The notes: generated by a model not told the origin, from the sequence alone. DNA of 64,000 nucleotides from Panulirus ornatus (GCF_036320965.1 NC_092225.1:7739002-7803001), one strand, 5' to 3'; numbered from the stretch's first letter, positions 36,611-48,194 are shown. Program-made: numbers and translations.

Positions 36611-37790
36611 ATAGCTGCTCCAGCACTGTGGTATGATGGAAGAAGCTGTTGAGCACGGGGAAGGGGTTGGTGATAACATTACTTAGACAATGCGAAAACT
36701 TTTAGCAAATGTGACTATGATAGTACGTAAAGTGCGCTAAACGGGGGTAGGGGGGTGGCCGATGTATCTATTAGTCTTCTAACAAACAGATCTCAGCGAG
36801 CAATAATCTCAGCGAAAGACAATCAACAGCAGAACGTCCACTGCCACCACTGTTAGGCGTTCTGAATCTATAGGTGAACTGTCCTCTCTCTCCGTTTACT
36901 GTACCTCATACTTCCATCTAACGCTGATACCTAACCACATTACAACCACCTCTCATTCTTTAACATAAGGACTAGTATGGCACTCTCATAGCTTTGGGAT
37001 ACTTGAAAACTGCACACAAACAGCAACCAAATCTTCCAGTGGACCTTACGTTCAACAGGGGAACACATCTGCTACGGAAGGAACGTAGTCATTATCTGTT
37101 AGCTACCAGTCAATTTCTTCCCTGTGACAATAAAGGTCATTTCGTGACACTGTAGACTGGTTCTTGCCCAGTGGACAGAACACCTCTAGATCAGCGTGCA
37201 TATCAATAGGATCTTTAGCAATCTGTTCAATATCAGATCCTCCGAAGATATAATCCAATACAGGACGTTACACAGCACGCTTGGATATTGTATCTGTCCA
37301 TTCCTTACGTCAGCAGCTGTAGAGAGATTTGATGGAAAGATCTTTATTCAACAGCGATCAACAGTAATGTCTTCGGGGGGTCTTTTACCCCTACAGCCTG
37401 AGCAAGGCCCAAGCAGTTTGGGTGTTCCAGTGAATATGGCAGTATGATACAGATCTGGTAAAACTGATTGGCTCACTGTTTTCATCATCAGATTCGTCTT
37501 CATCTCAGAGGATCGACTGCTTTTTACCTACACCTACACAAGCTACGGCAATTTTTCAAAAAGGTAAGTTGGACAAAAAAAAAAAAATCTAAATCGAGCT
37601 GCAAAGTCTTGTTAGAAACCTCTTTTGCCGATCGAAGTTTAGACTTGCAAATTGTTCTTAGGGAAGGCACAGTTTTTCCTGATAACAGCGACTACATCAA
37701 TTTAGGGCATCAGCCATTCAGTATCTATAATATTCTTACTGACCTCTTCAGCAATAAAAGCAAACACATTATCATATATAGGGTACTTTT
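36611..37790. other. Mostly unassigned; possible CR1-like 3' UTR module
   Basis: At about 37365-37440, TGTCTTCGGGGGGTCTTTTA, CCCCTACAGCCTGAGCAAGG resembles 40790-40850 downstream of the CR1-like fragment at 41 kb. The remainder has no recognised content; the plus frame at 37468-37794 (108 codons) has no motif I know. Confidence 0.45.
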
Positions 37791-37795
37791 GTAGA

Positions 37796-38340
37796 CATAT
37801 CTATCTTTTGTTTGGTACAGGTTGTGCAAAAAGGTTATGTGATGGCAGCGTACTTCATATGTTTTAAGGTCACTAATTTCTCTCGGTATCTTAACATCTT
37901 TACTGATTTCGGCAGCTCTCCGAAGCCTTTCGCCGGCATCGAATGTCATTCACTGGTGGGAGAATGAATGATTTTCTTGATCTTTTTCGTAATGTTTGGA
38001 CCTGCAGATCACACACAAACTTTGGGTCTGACTACGTAAAACTCTCTTTTCCAGAAGGCTTATCTTCTCAGTTATATGGATTTGCTTCGCTTTGTCCACG
38101 ACTGATGTAGGCTTGATTACATTTTCTCTGGCATATTATCGCAATCTCTTGTCCCACATCAATAAGTCGTTCATAATATGTCCCATTATCCTTCTCCTTA
38201 GCTGCTTGTTCAAGGATTTTCGAAATAACAGGCGAAAATGATATTTTCCAAGATATTGTCTTGGTGGCACAAGCGCTTTGACAAAGATTTCTCTTTTGAG
38301 AGGACAGGTTGAATATATGGATTTAGGGACATCATCCTTT
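37796..38340 (-). pseudogene. Unrecognised ORF with CxxC motif, two in-frame stops
   Basis: On the minus strand one frame stays open for about 180 codons except for a TAA (after LLMWDKRLR) and a TGA (after NHSFSHQ). It reads KDDVPKSIYSTCPLKREIF, GKYHFRLLFRKS, NVIKPTSVVDKAKQIHI, LCVICRSKHYEKDQEN, TFDAGERLRRAAEISKD, LKTYEVRCHHITFLHN. The CVIC and CHH pairs could bind zinc. Lack of frameshifts suggests recent decay of a coding sequence. It recalls an uncharacterised, multi-copy arthropod protein type, but I cannot name it. Confidence 0.45.
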
Positions 38341-38473
38341 TCCTTTTGGCATTACAGAGGTCTACAAATGCAAAGCAGCACATACAAATGGAAAGAACTC
38401 CATCACCAAAGAACAGGAGAACAACACATGACTAAAAAAAAAAGGAAAGTTTAAAGCAAGTATATACGTTGTA

Positions 38474-38474
38474 A

Positions 38475-38546
<72 letters not shown>
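38474..38546. repeat. (TA)n array
   Basis: TA array before the tail of a minus-strand LINE. Confidence 0.95.
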
Positions 38547-38547
<1 letters not shown>

Positions 38548-38549
<2 letters not shown>

Positions 38550-39572
38550 ATTTATATATTTTGCTTTGTCGCTGTCTCCTGCGCTTGCGAGGTAGCGCAA
38601 GGAAACAGACGAAAGAAATGGCCCAACCCACCCCCATACACAAAATGTATACACACACACGTCCACACGTCAGCCCCGGTATACCACATCGATCCAATTC
38701 ACTCTATTCCTTGCCCTCCTTTCACCCTCCTGCATGTTCAGGCCCCGATCACACAAAATCTTTTTCATTCCATCTTTCCACCTCCAATTTGGTCTCCCAC
38801 TTCTCCCCGTTCCCTCCACCTCCGACACATATATCCTCTTGGTCAATCTTTCCTCACTCATTCTCTCCATGTGACCAAACCATTTCAAAACACCCTCTTC
38901 TGCTCTCTCAACCACGCTCTTTTTATTTCCACACATCTCTCTTACCCTTACATTACTTACTCGATCAAACCACCTCACACTAAACATTGTCCTCAAACAT
39001 CTCATTTCCAGCACATCCACCCTCCTGCGCACAACTCTATCCATAGCCCACGCCTCGCAAACATACAACATTGTTGGAACCACTCTTCCTTCAAACATAC
39101 ACATTTTTGCTTTCCGAGATAATGTTCTCGACTTCCACACATTCTTCAAGGCTCCCAGGATTTTCGCCCCCTCCCCCACCCTATGATTCACTTCCGCTTC
39201 CATGGTTCTATCCGCTGCCAGATCCACTCCCAGATATCTAAAACACTTTACTTCCTCCAGTTTTTCTCCACTCAAACTTACCTCCCAATTGACTTAACCC
39301 TCAACCCTACTGTACCTAATAACCTTGCTCTTATTCACATTTACTCTTAACTTTCTTCTTTCACACACTTTACCAAACTCAGTCACCAGCTTCTGCAGTT
39401 TCTCACATGAATCAGCCACCAGCGCTGTATCATCAGCGAACAACTGACTCACTTCCCAAGCTCTCTCATCCACAACAGACTTCATACTTGCCCCTCTTTC
39501 CAAAACTCTTGCATTCACCTCCCTAACAACCCCATCCATAAACAAATTAAACAACCATGGAGACATCACACA
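38548..39572 (-). mobile_element. 5'-truncated LINE with shortened 3' UTR
   Basis: Minus strand from [15 protein letters not shown] (39570) to the tail (38575-38610). Frames 39569-39294 and 39275-38670 are separated by a stop (TAA) at the NWEVS position. A 3-bp loss removes one residue before FADD (SQLFADD). The 3' UTR lacks the segment from ACGCAAATATAC to ACAGCACGT, a deletion different from that of the other short-UTR copies. Confidence 0.87.
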
Positions 39573-39612
39573 CTTCCTGCCCCCCCCCCCCCCCCCCTGC
39601 CGGGGGGGGCAG
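39573..39612. repeat. C-run and G-run forming a hairpin
   Basis: CCTGCCCCC... at 39576-39597 followed by GCCGGGGGGGGCAGG to 39612. The arms are complementary and sit at the junction between a LINE truncation point and a truncated short element. Confidence 0.8.
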
Positions 39613-39760
39613 GAAATCCTTCCCTCGTTTTTTTTTTTATTATTATTCCAAAAGGAGGAACAGAGAAGGGGGCCAAGTGAGGATATTCCCTCAAAGGCTC
39701 AGTCCTCTGCTCTTGACGCTATCTCGCTAACGCGGGCAATAGCGAATAGTATGAAAAGGA
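39613..39760 (+). mobile_element. 5'-truncated short LINE-related element
   Basis: AAATCCTTCCCTCG, T-run, CCAAAAGGAGGAACAGAGAA, GGGGCCAAGTGAGGATATTC, tail TCGCTAACGCGGGCAATAGC, GAATAGTATGAAAAG, then (TA)n. Confidence 0.78.

Positions 39761-39804
<44 letters not shown>
39761..39804. repeat. (TA)n array
   Basis: TA array followed by GTGCGTGTGTGTGTGT. Confidence 0.93.
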
Positions 39805-39807
<3 letters not shown>

Positions 39808-39889
39808 CGTGTGTGTGTGTCTGTGTCTGTGACTACTCTTTGCGTATTATGGGAAGAGAGTTTTACACTCGTGTTGTCATGTCGTATAA

Positions 39890-40091
39890 TATACCACGTC
39901 ATTACTATTATGTTTGTATGCATACACACACATACCAAGCTAAGCCAGGTAGCTATATAGCGACCAGCCCCAAGGGTGGGATGAATTATGTACATGTAGG
40001 CCAACTGCCGCCACCCTAGGATTCGAACCCATGCGGATCCGACCCGTGAAGACTCACGGTCAGTAACGCTAGCCACTACACCACGGGGCCC
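39890..40091 (-). mobile_element. tRNA-derived SINE-like element (type with GGGCCCCGTGG head)
   Basis: The head on the minus strand begins GGGCCCCGTGGTGTAGTGGC (40091 downward). The A box TGGTGTAGTGG is at 40083-40073 and the B box GGTTCGAATCC at 40029-40019. Between them CCGTGA and TCACGG form an anticodon-like stem. The head cannot form a matching acceptor stem, so it is tRNA-derived and not a functional tRNA. The body (to about 39890) contains CCACCCTTGGGGCTGGTCGC. RNA polymerase III would be expected to use the internal boxes. Confidence 0.7.
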
Positions 40092-40690
40092 GTGTGTATG
40101 TGTTGTATGTGTTTGTGTGTGAAGCAGAAGAGGGATGATGCAACTAACATCTACATTATTATCATATTTTGTACAACAAAATGTTGCATATTTTCTCACT
40201 TGAATCCTATGGATAAGATAATTTTGTATGGTGTATGTTCTGATTGATGAATACACTATATATTAGTATTCACAAATAAATATTGAATACAAAAGACATA
40301 AGTCTAAATTCAGCTAAAAAAAATAATGCAATACTTTAACTTAAACTGTAAATTCCCTTCTCAAACATTTAGTTAAGAGCCTTTACATTAATGACTTGGA
40401 GAAATGTTTCGACAAAATCTGTTTTGTCTTAAAGCAGAACAAGACAGATTCATCATATAAAAGCAGGTTGATTAATGCAAATACATTTCTCAGTCCAAAT
40501 TAGACTGAAGAGAGCAGGTCGACATTTCTCAAATGTGAACCTGTTTTAGTGTAGCTGCTAACTTACACAAGAAGAAATCAATAGCAGACGTAATTTCTTA
40601 CATCTTAGTACCAAAATCGTGAGCCAAACAAGTAGAGAAATGGCTGAAAAGCCCTTTTGGGGGGGCCCTATGTCAGTCATCAGACGACAG
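40092..40690. other. Unassigned stretch
   Basis: About 600 A+T-rich bases with no recognised gene or repeat. Confidence 0.5.
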
Positions 40691-40694
40691 ACTA

Positions 40695-41560
40695 TTACGA
40701 GGGATCTGAAACTTCGAGGATCCATACCGTAGCTGAAATCTTATGATGCGACACCACATCTGAAACAGTAAACTTTGAGTAGTCTTCAGGGAGTCTTCTA
40801 CCCCCACAGCTTGGGCTGGGCCCACACTGCTGAAATGGATCGTTGGCCGACCAAGCTGTTGGAAGCCGAGGTCTCACAGGCCACTGTAGCATCACAGCCT
40901 GGCTAATCAAGGACACTTTGTAAATACCTATCCAGAACCTTATAAATTGTTCAACTATGTAACCCACAATGTTTCTGATGGTTGTCGGGAATGTGCTGAA
41001 GTCTCGGAGCACCTCCACAGCCCGGGCTGGGCTCAGGCCGCTAGACTGGGTAGTTCGTCGACCAAGCTGCTCTAAGCCACAGCCCTCAGGCCCATGTAGC
41101 CCCTACAGCCTGGTTGGTCTGATACACTTCGTAGGTACTTGTCCAGTGCACTCTTGAACTTCTCTACCGTGCGTCTCATGCTGCTTCCGATAGAAGATGG
41201 CAAGATGTTGAAGAGTCTTGGGTCCCGGATATTTAAGGTGTTCTCTCTTTTTGAAAATATCGCACCTTTGGATTCAAGAGGTAGTATTTTACAAAGTCTT
41301 CCATGCCTGTCGTGCCAGTAGGGTGTTATTTCCAAACGTAACTTGGGAACCATATCTTCCAGGATTTTCTCGGTATAATGATAATATACTTCTCCCGTTT
41401 GCGCTCCAGGGAGTACAGCCTGAGTCAGATGTTTCAATCGTTCCCATAAATCTAATTCCTTTACTATATTAACATGGGTTATGAAAGATCTCTGAACAGC
41501 TTCTAATACCGCAATTTCGCCTGCCTTGTAGGTTGATGTTAGAACGCAACACAATCTAAT
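40695..41560 (-). mobile_element. CR1-like LINE 3' end with repeated UTR module
   Basis: Coding end at 41554-41072 followed on the minus strand by a 3' UTR with two related modules: CAGCTTGGTCGACGAACTAC with CAGCCCGGGCTGTGG (41070-41015), and CAGCTTGGTCGGCCAACGAT with CAGCCCAAGCTGTGG (40860-40805). The second is followed by further sequence to about 40695. The RT domain proper is absent. Confidence 0.65.
41072..41554 (-). pseudogene. C-terminal region of a CR1-like LINE polyprotein
   Basis: A 160-codon open frame: EIAVLEAVQRSFITHVNIVKE, LDLWERLKHLTQAVLP, GEVYYHYTEKILEDMVP, ITPYWHDRHGRLCKILPL, RDPRLFNILPSSIGSSM, VEKFKSALDKYLRSVSDQPG. This order (VQR-FT, RLK-L, KILEG-VP, RHGR, GP-LFN-LP, FK-LD-L--VPDQP) is the post-RT region of CR1/L2-type LINEs in crustaceans and other animals, from general knowledge of the family. 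No catalytic RT motif is included. The frame is open but the element is 5' truncated. Confidence 0.7.
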
Positions 41561-41819
41561 TTGTGTCTAAAATCAGCAACTTGAATAATATCAGTGTTTA
41601 ACACACCGTCTGCAAATCCCAGAGACGTCGTTGACAGCCTAGTGAAGAAATCAAAGTTTCATGAAACAAATGTAAACAGAAGACTCAAACACTCACGCTG
41701 ATGTGGATACACAGGAACACGGGCTACAACCTCAGTGCGTCTGTCTGATGAGAGATGTTCAGACAGAGCTGTGGAGGCCGAAACGAACCTCCATTATTGA
41801 AATAAAGGTATGCATAACG

Positions 41820-41842
41820 TACACACACACACACACACACAC
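41820..41842. repeat. (CA)n microsatellite
   Basis: Short CA run of about 11 units. Confidence 0.93.
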
Positions 41843-43395
41843 ATACGCGCACATATAAAACTCCCTCCCCCCCCGACCGTACAAAAACGCAATTAAACAT
41901 AAAGCATGTACACACCTGCACCTGGTCTTCAACCATAACACGTATCTCCACAAGGTCCTTTGTAACAAAGTTTTGTAGTAAATTATCCACTGAGAAGTCT
42001 TATATACCATGCCAAGCCTCAGCACCTAAACCAGACCATGATTTGTCAAGTGATATGGTAACCCAAATGGGATGAACGGCTTAAAAAAGCAGTCTTCCCC
42101 TTCTTCCCCACGTTAGTTACCTCTCTAACGATGAAGCAGATCAATTCATTAATCTATTTCGCCCCCTTCTGCCAAAAACTCTCCCATCTTGACACCGGCT
42201 GCCTTCCACCATAACCTCTGCAAGATTTTGAAGTTGCCATATAGTAACACTAGTGTAACATCACTGCTCCACCATCTCTACTCCTCTTCATGCTAACAGC
42301 CTCTCATTGAGCAACGACTATCACCACTACTAACATGCCTACTGTGTGAAATTTGTGTTTGACTGGATTTCCACTGGTATCGAAGCTCCACAGACCCATA
42401 GTAGTTTAATGACGTTATACCGACTCTCCTTTCCATATTACCTTCCATACAACCCTCAGCAGCCCTCAAAACCGGACCTTCGCCTACCATATCACAATCA
42501 ACCTAACTATGAATGCCGTTATGCAAGGTAAGTCTCGCTTCCAGGATAATCATGTTCCATCCTGTAACGCCTCACTCAGCCCCCAGCTCCCTCCCATGTC
42601 ATTCAGTCTACTCTCGTGTCACTCTGGAGTCTAGACGACAAATCAAGCCGAAGAAAACACGTCAGTACCCACTCAAATCTTCCAGCTATCGTACTTACTT
42701 TCATCAACTCAAAGACATTTGGATTCCCAGCGCCTGAACTTAAGACCATCTACGCAGCTTACAATCTTCCCTACCTCGTCTATGACCATTAGTTTTATCC
42801 ACTACACAACAGGAACTACGATATAAACCGCAAGAAATGATATGAAGGTTATTCTTGATCACACTATCGATCATTAAGCGCTCAACGCGCTGACCTTCCC
42901 GACTCTAACCATTATCTGAACCTAATCCGATAATTTAAGATGAAGCTCCTTTCTCGTCTTCGGCACCACAACTTGAATCAAATTCATATGAACTCTCACG
43001 GACTGTTACAGAACAGCACCATACTAACCGATGTGAACCTCATTCATAACACCCGTATTTGAGCAAACACCGTTAGTTTTATCATCTCTCGCTTTGTATC
43101 CACACAATACGCTTGTTTTTCTGTAAGACTTCAGCCACTTGTCAAAGTTTACTTCTATAACCCATTACTTATCATCATTAGTATTATCATCATCGTTATT
43201 ATTATTATTATCATTATTCTATATGCGAACATAAATATTTGACTGGTTTCAGAGCAAGGTATTCGTTATGGTTCTTGTCGCTCACATGACTAGGACAAGG
43301 GCCGTAAGACTAGTGAGAGTGGATGTGGTCTTGGAAATATCCTTAACACCTGAGGGTGTTCATGATTTTAAAATTTGTGGATGTCGTAAATTGAC
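41843..43395. other. Unassigned stretch
   Basis: About 1.55 kb without long repeats. A short ATT patch lies at 43188-43217. Several frames of 60-75 codons exist (42346-42531, 42513-42737) with no recognisable motif. Confidence 0.5.
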
Positions 43396-43660
43396 GGTGA
43401 CAGCTTTAATGACCGTGGCAGATAATAGGCCTAAAGCCCAAACAGCCAACTAACATGACCAGGTGCTACTGTGATTTTCATTAATACCACTAACTTGCCT
43501 AGATCCTAATGTTCTTAAACCACAAAAATAGTGTGTATCTGACGTATAATAGCTACTGGCTTGATTTGATATATTCATCCACACCATAGCTACCTCGTGC
43601 CAGCAGCCTGGCTGGTCAGATAACAGTAATTTATTCATACATATTGTAAGAATCACGTGC
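43396..43660 (-). mobile_element. Probable CR1-like 3' end remnant
   Basis: Minus strand 43640-43600 encodes LLLSDQPGCWHEVAMVW, resembling SVSDQPGCRGYMG at the end of the CR1-like frame at 41 kb. It is followed by a phrase (complement of AATGACCGTGGCAGATAATA and AGGCCTAAAGCCCAAACAGC, 43410-43450) that recurs at 32325-32395. Highly diverged. Confidence 0.45.
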
Positions 43661-43882
43661 ATGTAGTCTGATAATGTAATGTATTGTTACATGACAAAAG
43701 TATACAACAAAATAAGATACTTGAAGTAACTTGAGGAAAAGTCTAGAATGATAGTAACAGCGTCCAGTCAGGCTCAAACTGCCCGACTACCTAAAGAAAC
43801 AACCAGTGGTTTAGTCCTACACTAACCTATGGAAGTAGAGGAGTTTCCGTGAGTCGACGCAAGGTATAATATCAATGTACGA

Positions 43883-43919
43883 ATATATATATATATATAT
43901 CGAGATTCGTCCACCAAGC

Positions 43920-44004
<85 letters not shown>
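43883..44004. repeat. Two (TA)n arrays around a 21-bp spacer
   Basis: TA runs at 43883-43900 and 43922-44004 with CGAGATTCGTCCACCAAGCC between them. Confidence 0.95.
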
Positions 44005-44006
<2 letters not shown>

Positions 44007-46841
44007 CAAATTCGACGCGCAAAAAGCCATCGATAACTTTATCATTGCTGACACGTACAGGTAATAAATTTCCTACTTAGACACAAGTCTCGTCCATAAG
44101 AGTAGTTTTATCTTGGGCCTCGCCTGGCTACACACAAACACCCGCCTAACAAAAGTTCACCCCAAGGAAATCCGCAAGAAAAATGACACGAACAGGAGGG
44201 TGACACGAAAGATCCGTATCAACAACGAACTGACGGCTGTTTCCTTGGCTCCCATCTGCACCTAGTCCTACCCACTGTCAACACACATGGCCACTAACTA
44301 CATCACTCACACCAGCACTAGTTCGCGAGCAACAAGGGCCATCATCATTCCCCAATTCATCACCAAAGATTTTCGAAAAACAAGATAAAATAAATATAAA
44401 AAGTGTGACACCACGATGCCTAACCTTGGCTCCCTCCTCAGGTAGTGTGTAACCACGGCTACACTCAACCTTCCACTCTCATCGTCAGTTTTCATTGTAC
44501 TTAGTATAACATACGCTCGAAGTATTCTACTATCAAAATCACTGCAAATCACGTACTGAGCAGTTAACCAAGACCACAAACATATTTCTTGCATACCAAA
44601 GATTAACCTCATGCAAACATGTATCAGTTGTAATGTCTACTGGAAACATTATGTAGAATCCAAGCAATCGCGACCATTTAACCAAGTTGTTCACCAAGAC
44701 GAGATCCCTCGATGCCAGAATTATGGACACGTCTGATTTTTCCTTACTTTTGGCAATAATGTGATACTTATGACATTCGAATCACCATAAAGCAATGAAT
44801 CTAAGCATATTTAACTACCGAGAACTCATAACGCAACCCCTGGGAGCGGTGAGGCGCTGTACGTTCCAAGATCCACTTGCCAGGACGACTCAGAGGTTGA
44901 TGCACTTGATCGTGTAGCGCTGTGTTTCACTCATCGTCGCCGTTTTCTTTACCGTTCACGTGGAAGGAATAGCCGACGGTGAACCCTCACAGATCTCTAT
45001 CTACCTTACTGGCGAGAAGCAAGAAATTGAAGAAAATCGCTCCACCATACCGTTGTCAGGATCAGAAAGAATGTGTCGTGGTAGCAAGGCCGGCGAGACC
45101 TGGGTGCTTTACTGCCCCTACCTTAACCTACACCCTCCAATACTGCCCAAGATCATAAAGATAAACAAGTTGTGAGTCGGGCGCCAACAAACAAGACTAG
45201 CAAGCGAATGACGTTGTGCGTCTGCTTTGAACATCTCGGCATGTCGGGGACGTCGCAAGGAACATCCCACGCACTTACCAAGGTCAAAAACTCTGTCTAA
45301 AATTGAGACTGACATGGCAAACCAGTCAAGACATGGTTTTCATTTTGGGGGAAAAAATTATAAAAAATACTGATGGTAATTTGCTATTTTACCCAAATAT
45401 TTATACAACCTGTAGATCAATTCAACAATAATAACAAAAAAAAAATTACGGAAAGGAGGATTAATCTTGCTGTCTGTTAGTAAGAACATCCTAAAATTCT
45501 TCAATTAACAATTCTAAGACATAATAGTGAAACTTCAATGAAAAAAAAAAAATACAGAACACAGCAATAACAATGATTGTTGTACTTACCGTGTAACCTC
45601 TGCTAGCAGTCCTGCACTTCAGCATAGGCAACTTTTCAGTCAAGAAACATGACACTACTTAAATCCCAGGTTATGAAATCCTGAAAAATAGCCTTTTAAA
45701 TCAACACTGGTATGGATCAAAACAAACCACACACAATACTCTGTTTCTGGTAAGTAACTTCCCTGAGCACAGCTCTCTATATCTTCTCAAACACCCACTG
45801 TCATGTCACTATATACCATAGGGCACACGCGTTACATAACCACCGAGCATCACATCCTCTCACTACCGCCGTTGAGCGTAGACTGAAAGTGAGAAATCTC
45901 AGGACATTCTCTACTCTCCTTTTCATTATGTTTCGTTCGGCGAGTGGATATTGTCCACGCCTAAGTTTCCTTACTTCCCACGCTCTTACTATATTTTTAG
46001 TGTTAGCGTTTATACTACCACTGAATATCTTAGTATATCATTATAAATGTTTGACTTACGGACATCGTTTAAGGAAAAACTATTAAAGGAAAACTGCTTA
46101 ACGTGCGTTGAATGGGCACGCTGGGCGCTGAAATTATCGGGGAAATAGAAGAACTGGTAACTAACTGGCTACTCTGTGCAAACATCTTTAGTGATGCCAC
46201 CGCGGGAATTTCTACCTTTATTTTCTCAACGTTTGTTTCGCTTTTTGTGAACTGCTAGACTTCTGTTGTACAGATTTTGAAAACTGCTCATGAATTCATA
46301 ATATAATAATACTTAACATCCTTAACTCTGGGGCAAAATAAGATTATTAGAACCAAATGTCCATTCCAAAATCTTCTATGGGCCAATGTGGCCAAAAAAA
46401 AAAAAAAAGCCCTTTGAACACATTATTTTGCATGTCAACAATCCAGTCTTCAGTCGGCAGTGAATTATATTTTCTATTGCCTAATAGACACCATCTTCTC
46501 ATTGTAGTCGGAATGTCTGGAGGTAAATGTGGGAAGTGCGAGTCTGTGCAACTGGTGACTCGACATAGAAATTGTTGCCATGTTTATTTTTATTCCCGCC
46601 GCGAGTGACCCTAGAATAATGGAGCGTTCGCCCGGCCCGCAGCACAAACTTTGGGAATTACATTCGAATTTTTCGTCCTCCTTCTACCGGCGGTCAAGTG
46701 GGTTCAGGAATAAGATAAATGGACGAACTAGTATACCTGATATTTTCTTGAAAGGAATAACGGTATTTGTGAGTCTACACATTAATGACTTCCTCCAACA
46801 CAATGAAATTTAACTGGAATGACATTCTTGTTCATCAAGGA

Positions 46842-46842
<1 letters not shown>
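44005..46842. other. Longest element-poor stretch
   Basis: About 2.8 kb with no copies of the LINE, PLE, short element or SINE. Open frames of 60-100 codons exist on both strands (44612-44307 minus, 44960-45175 plus, 45889-46086 plus with a hydrophobic run) but none has a recognised motif. On the minus strand at 45615-45585, an ATG followed by LKCRTASRGYT and then GTAAGT could be a short exon with a splice donor. If host genes exist in this window, this is the likeliest place. Confidence 0.45.

Positions 46843-46921
<79 letters not shown>
46843..46921. repeat. (TA)n array
   Basis: TA array beside the tail of a minus-strand short element. Confidence 0.95.
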
Positions 46922-46924
<3 letters not shown>

Positions 46925-47035
46925 AAACTATTCGCCATTTCCCGCGTTAGCGAGGTAGCGTTAGGAACAGAGGACTGGGCCTTTTTTGGAATATCCTCAC
47001 CTGGCCCCCTCTGTTCCTTCTTTTGGAAAAAATAT
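46922..47035 (-). mobile_element. 3' half of a short LINE-related element
   Basis: Complement of CCAAAAGAAGGAACAGAGGG, GGCCAGGTGAGGATATTCC and the tail TCGCTAACGCGGGAAATGGC, GAATAGTTTAAAA. The leader is absent. Confidence 0.77.
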
Positions 47036-47042
47036 ATATACA

Positions 47043-47627
47043 TCATTTATCATAGTTGGTTGCCGTTTCCCCCCATCAGCGAGGTGGCGCCAGAAAACAG
47101 ACAAAGAACGACCCATCCACTCATATACACATGAATAAACATGAACGCCTATAATCGTACATATACATACACATACATATACATATCAACATATACACCT
47201 ATACATGCATATATATGCACGTGCTCAGACACATGCATATATACCTTCAATCCATTCCGGGCGCCACCCCAACCCACAGGAAACAGAAACTGCCCCCGAT
47301 TCAACGAGGTAGCGCTAGGAAAACAGGCAAAAAAGGCCACATTCCTTCACACTCAGTCTCTAGCTGTCATGTTTAATGCAACGAAACCGCAGCTCCCTGT
47401 CCACATACAGGCCCCACGGACCTTTTCATGGTTTACCATAGACGTTTCACATGCCCTGACTCAGTCCATTGGCAGCACGTCGCCCCCGCTATACCACATC
47501 GTTCCAATTCACTCTATTCCTTGCGCGCCTCTCACCCTCCTGTATGTTCAGGCTTCGACCGTTCAAAATCTTTTTCACTTCATCCTTCCACCTCCAATTT
47601 GGTCTCCCGCTTCTCCTTGTTCCTGTT
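47043..47627 (-). mobile_element. LINE 3' end, long UTR, old copy
   Basis: Minus strand from [17 protein letters not shown] (about 47625) through the long 3' UTR to a diverged tail (47055-47110, TTTCCCCCCATCAGCGAGGT). It has many substitutions relative to younger copies. The SINE composite at 47628 cuts its 5' side. Confidence 0.8.
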
Positions 47628-47963
47628 GGGAAAGGACTGGTGTAGACCCCGTTGCTCACCAACGTGAGACGAAGGGTATTCGAGTACATGGTATTCGAAT
47701 AGTTATTTCCAATCAGCTAGGCCCATAGCCTAGCGTTAGCATTCCCGCATGATGCACAAGGGTCCCAGGTTCGATCCTGGCTATTGGATGTTTCTATGTT
47801 CTTTGAAGGTGCGCGTTCCTATGCACTTTGTTCGTATTCATATACCTCCGTGTTGTGCAGTTAGGTTCGGTAAAATGCTACCTGCTGGGTATGTGCGCCT
47901 TTTGGGAAATGACCGGTGTAGACCCCGTTGCTCACCAACGTGAGACGAAGGGTATTCGAATAC

Positions 47964-47966
<3 letters not shown>
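47628..47966 (+). mobile_element. tRNA-derived SINE with duplicated upstream module
   Basis: Order: module M (47628-47715: GGTGTAGACCCCGTTGCTCA, CCAACGTGAGACGAAGGGTA), tRNA-like head GGCCCATAGCCTAGCGTTAG (from 47720) with A box near 47726-47736 and B box GGTTCGATCC at 47768-47777, a body (TTTGAAGGTGCGCGTTCCTA), a GTTAGGTTCGGTAAAATGCT segment and then M again (47898-47966) before (TA)n. The two M copies are about 270 bp apart. M also flanks the SINE at 53769-53985, so it is part of the element or of a larger unit. Confidence 0.72.

Positions 47967-48037
<71 letters not shown>
47965..48037. repeat. (TA)n array
   Basis: TA array between a SINE module and the tail of a minus-strand LINE. Confidence 0.95.
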
Positions 48038-48040
<3 letters not shown>

Positions 48041-48194
48041 GTTTATATCTATTATGCTTTGTCGCTGTCTCTCACTTTAGCGAGGTAAGCGCAAGGAAAC
48101 AGACGAAAGAATGGCCCAACCCACCTACATACACACACATATATATATACATGATTGCCCACACACGCGCATACACATACCTATACATTTCAAC

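Noticed and set aside
37468..37794. 108-codon plus-strand gene
   Set aside because: No motif, overlaps the minus-strand broken ORF region and includes a poly-Lys run from an A-run.
47720..47790. Functional tRNA gene
   Set aside because: A and B boxes are present but the acceptor stem does not pair, and the same head recurs with a SINE body at other sites.
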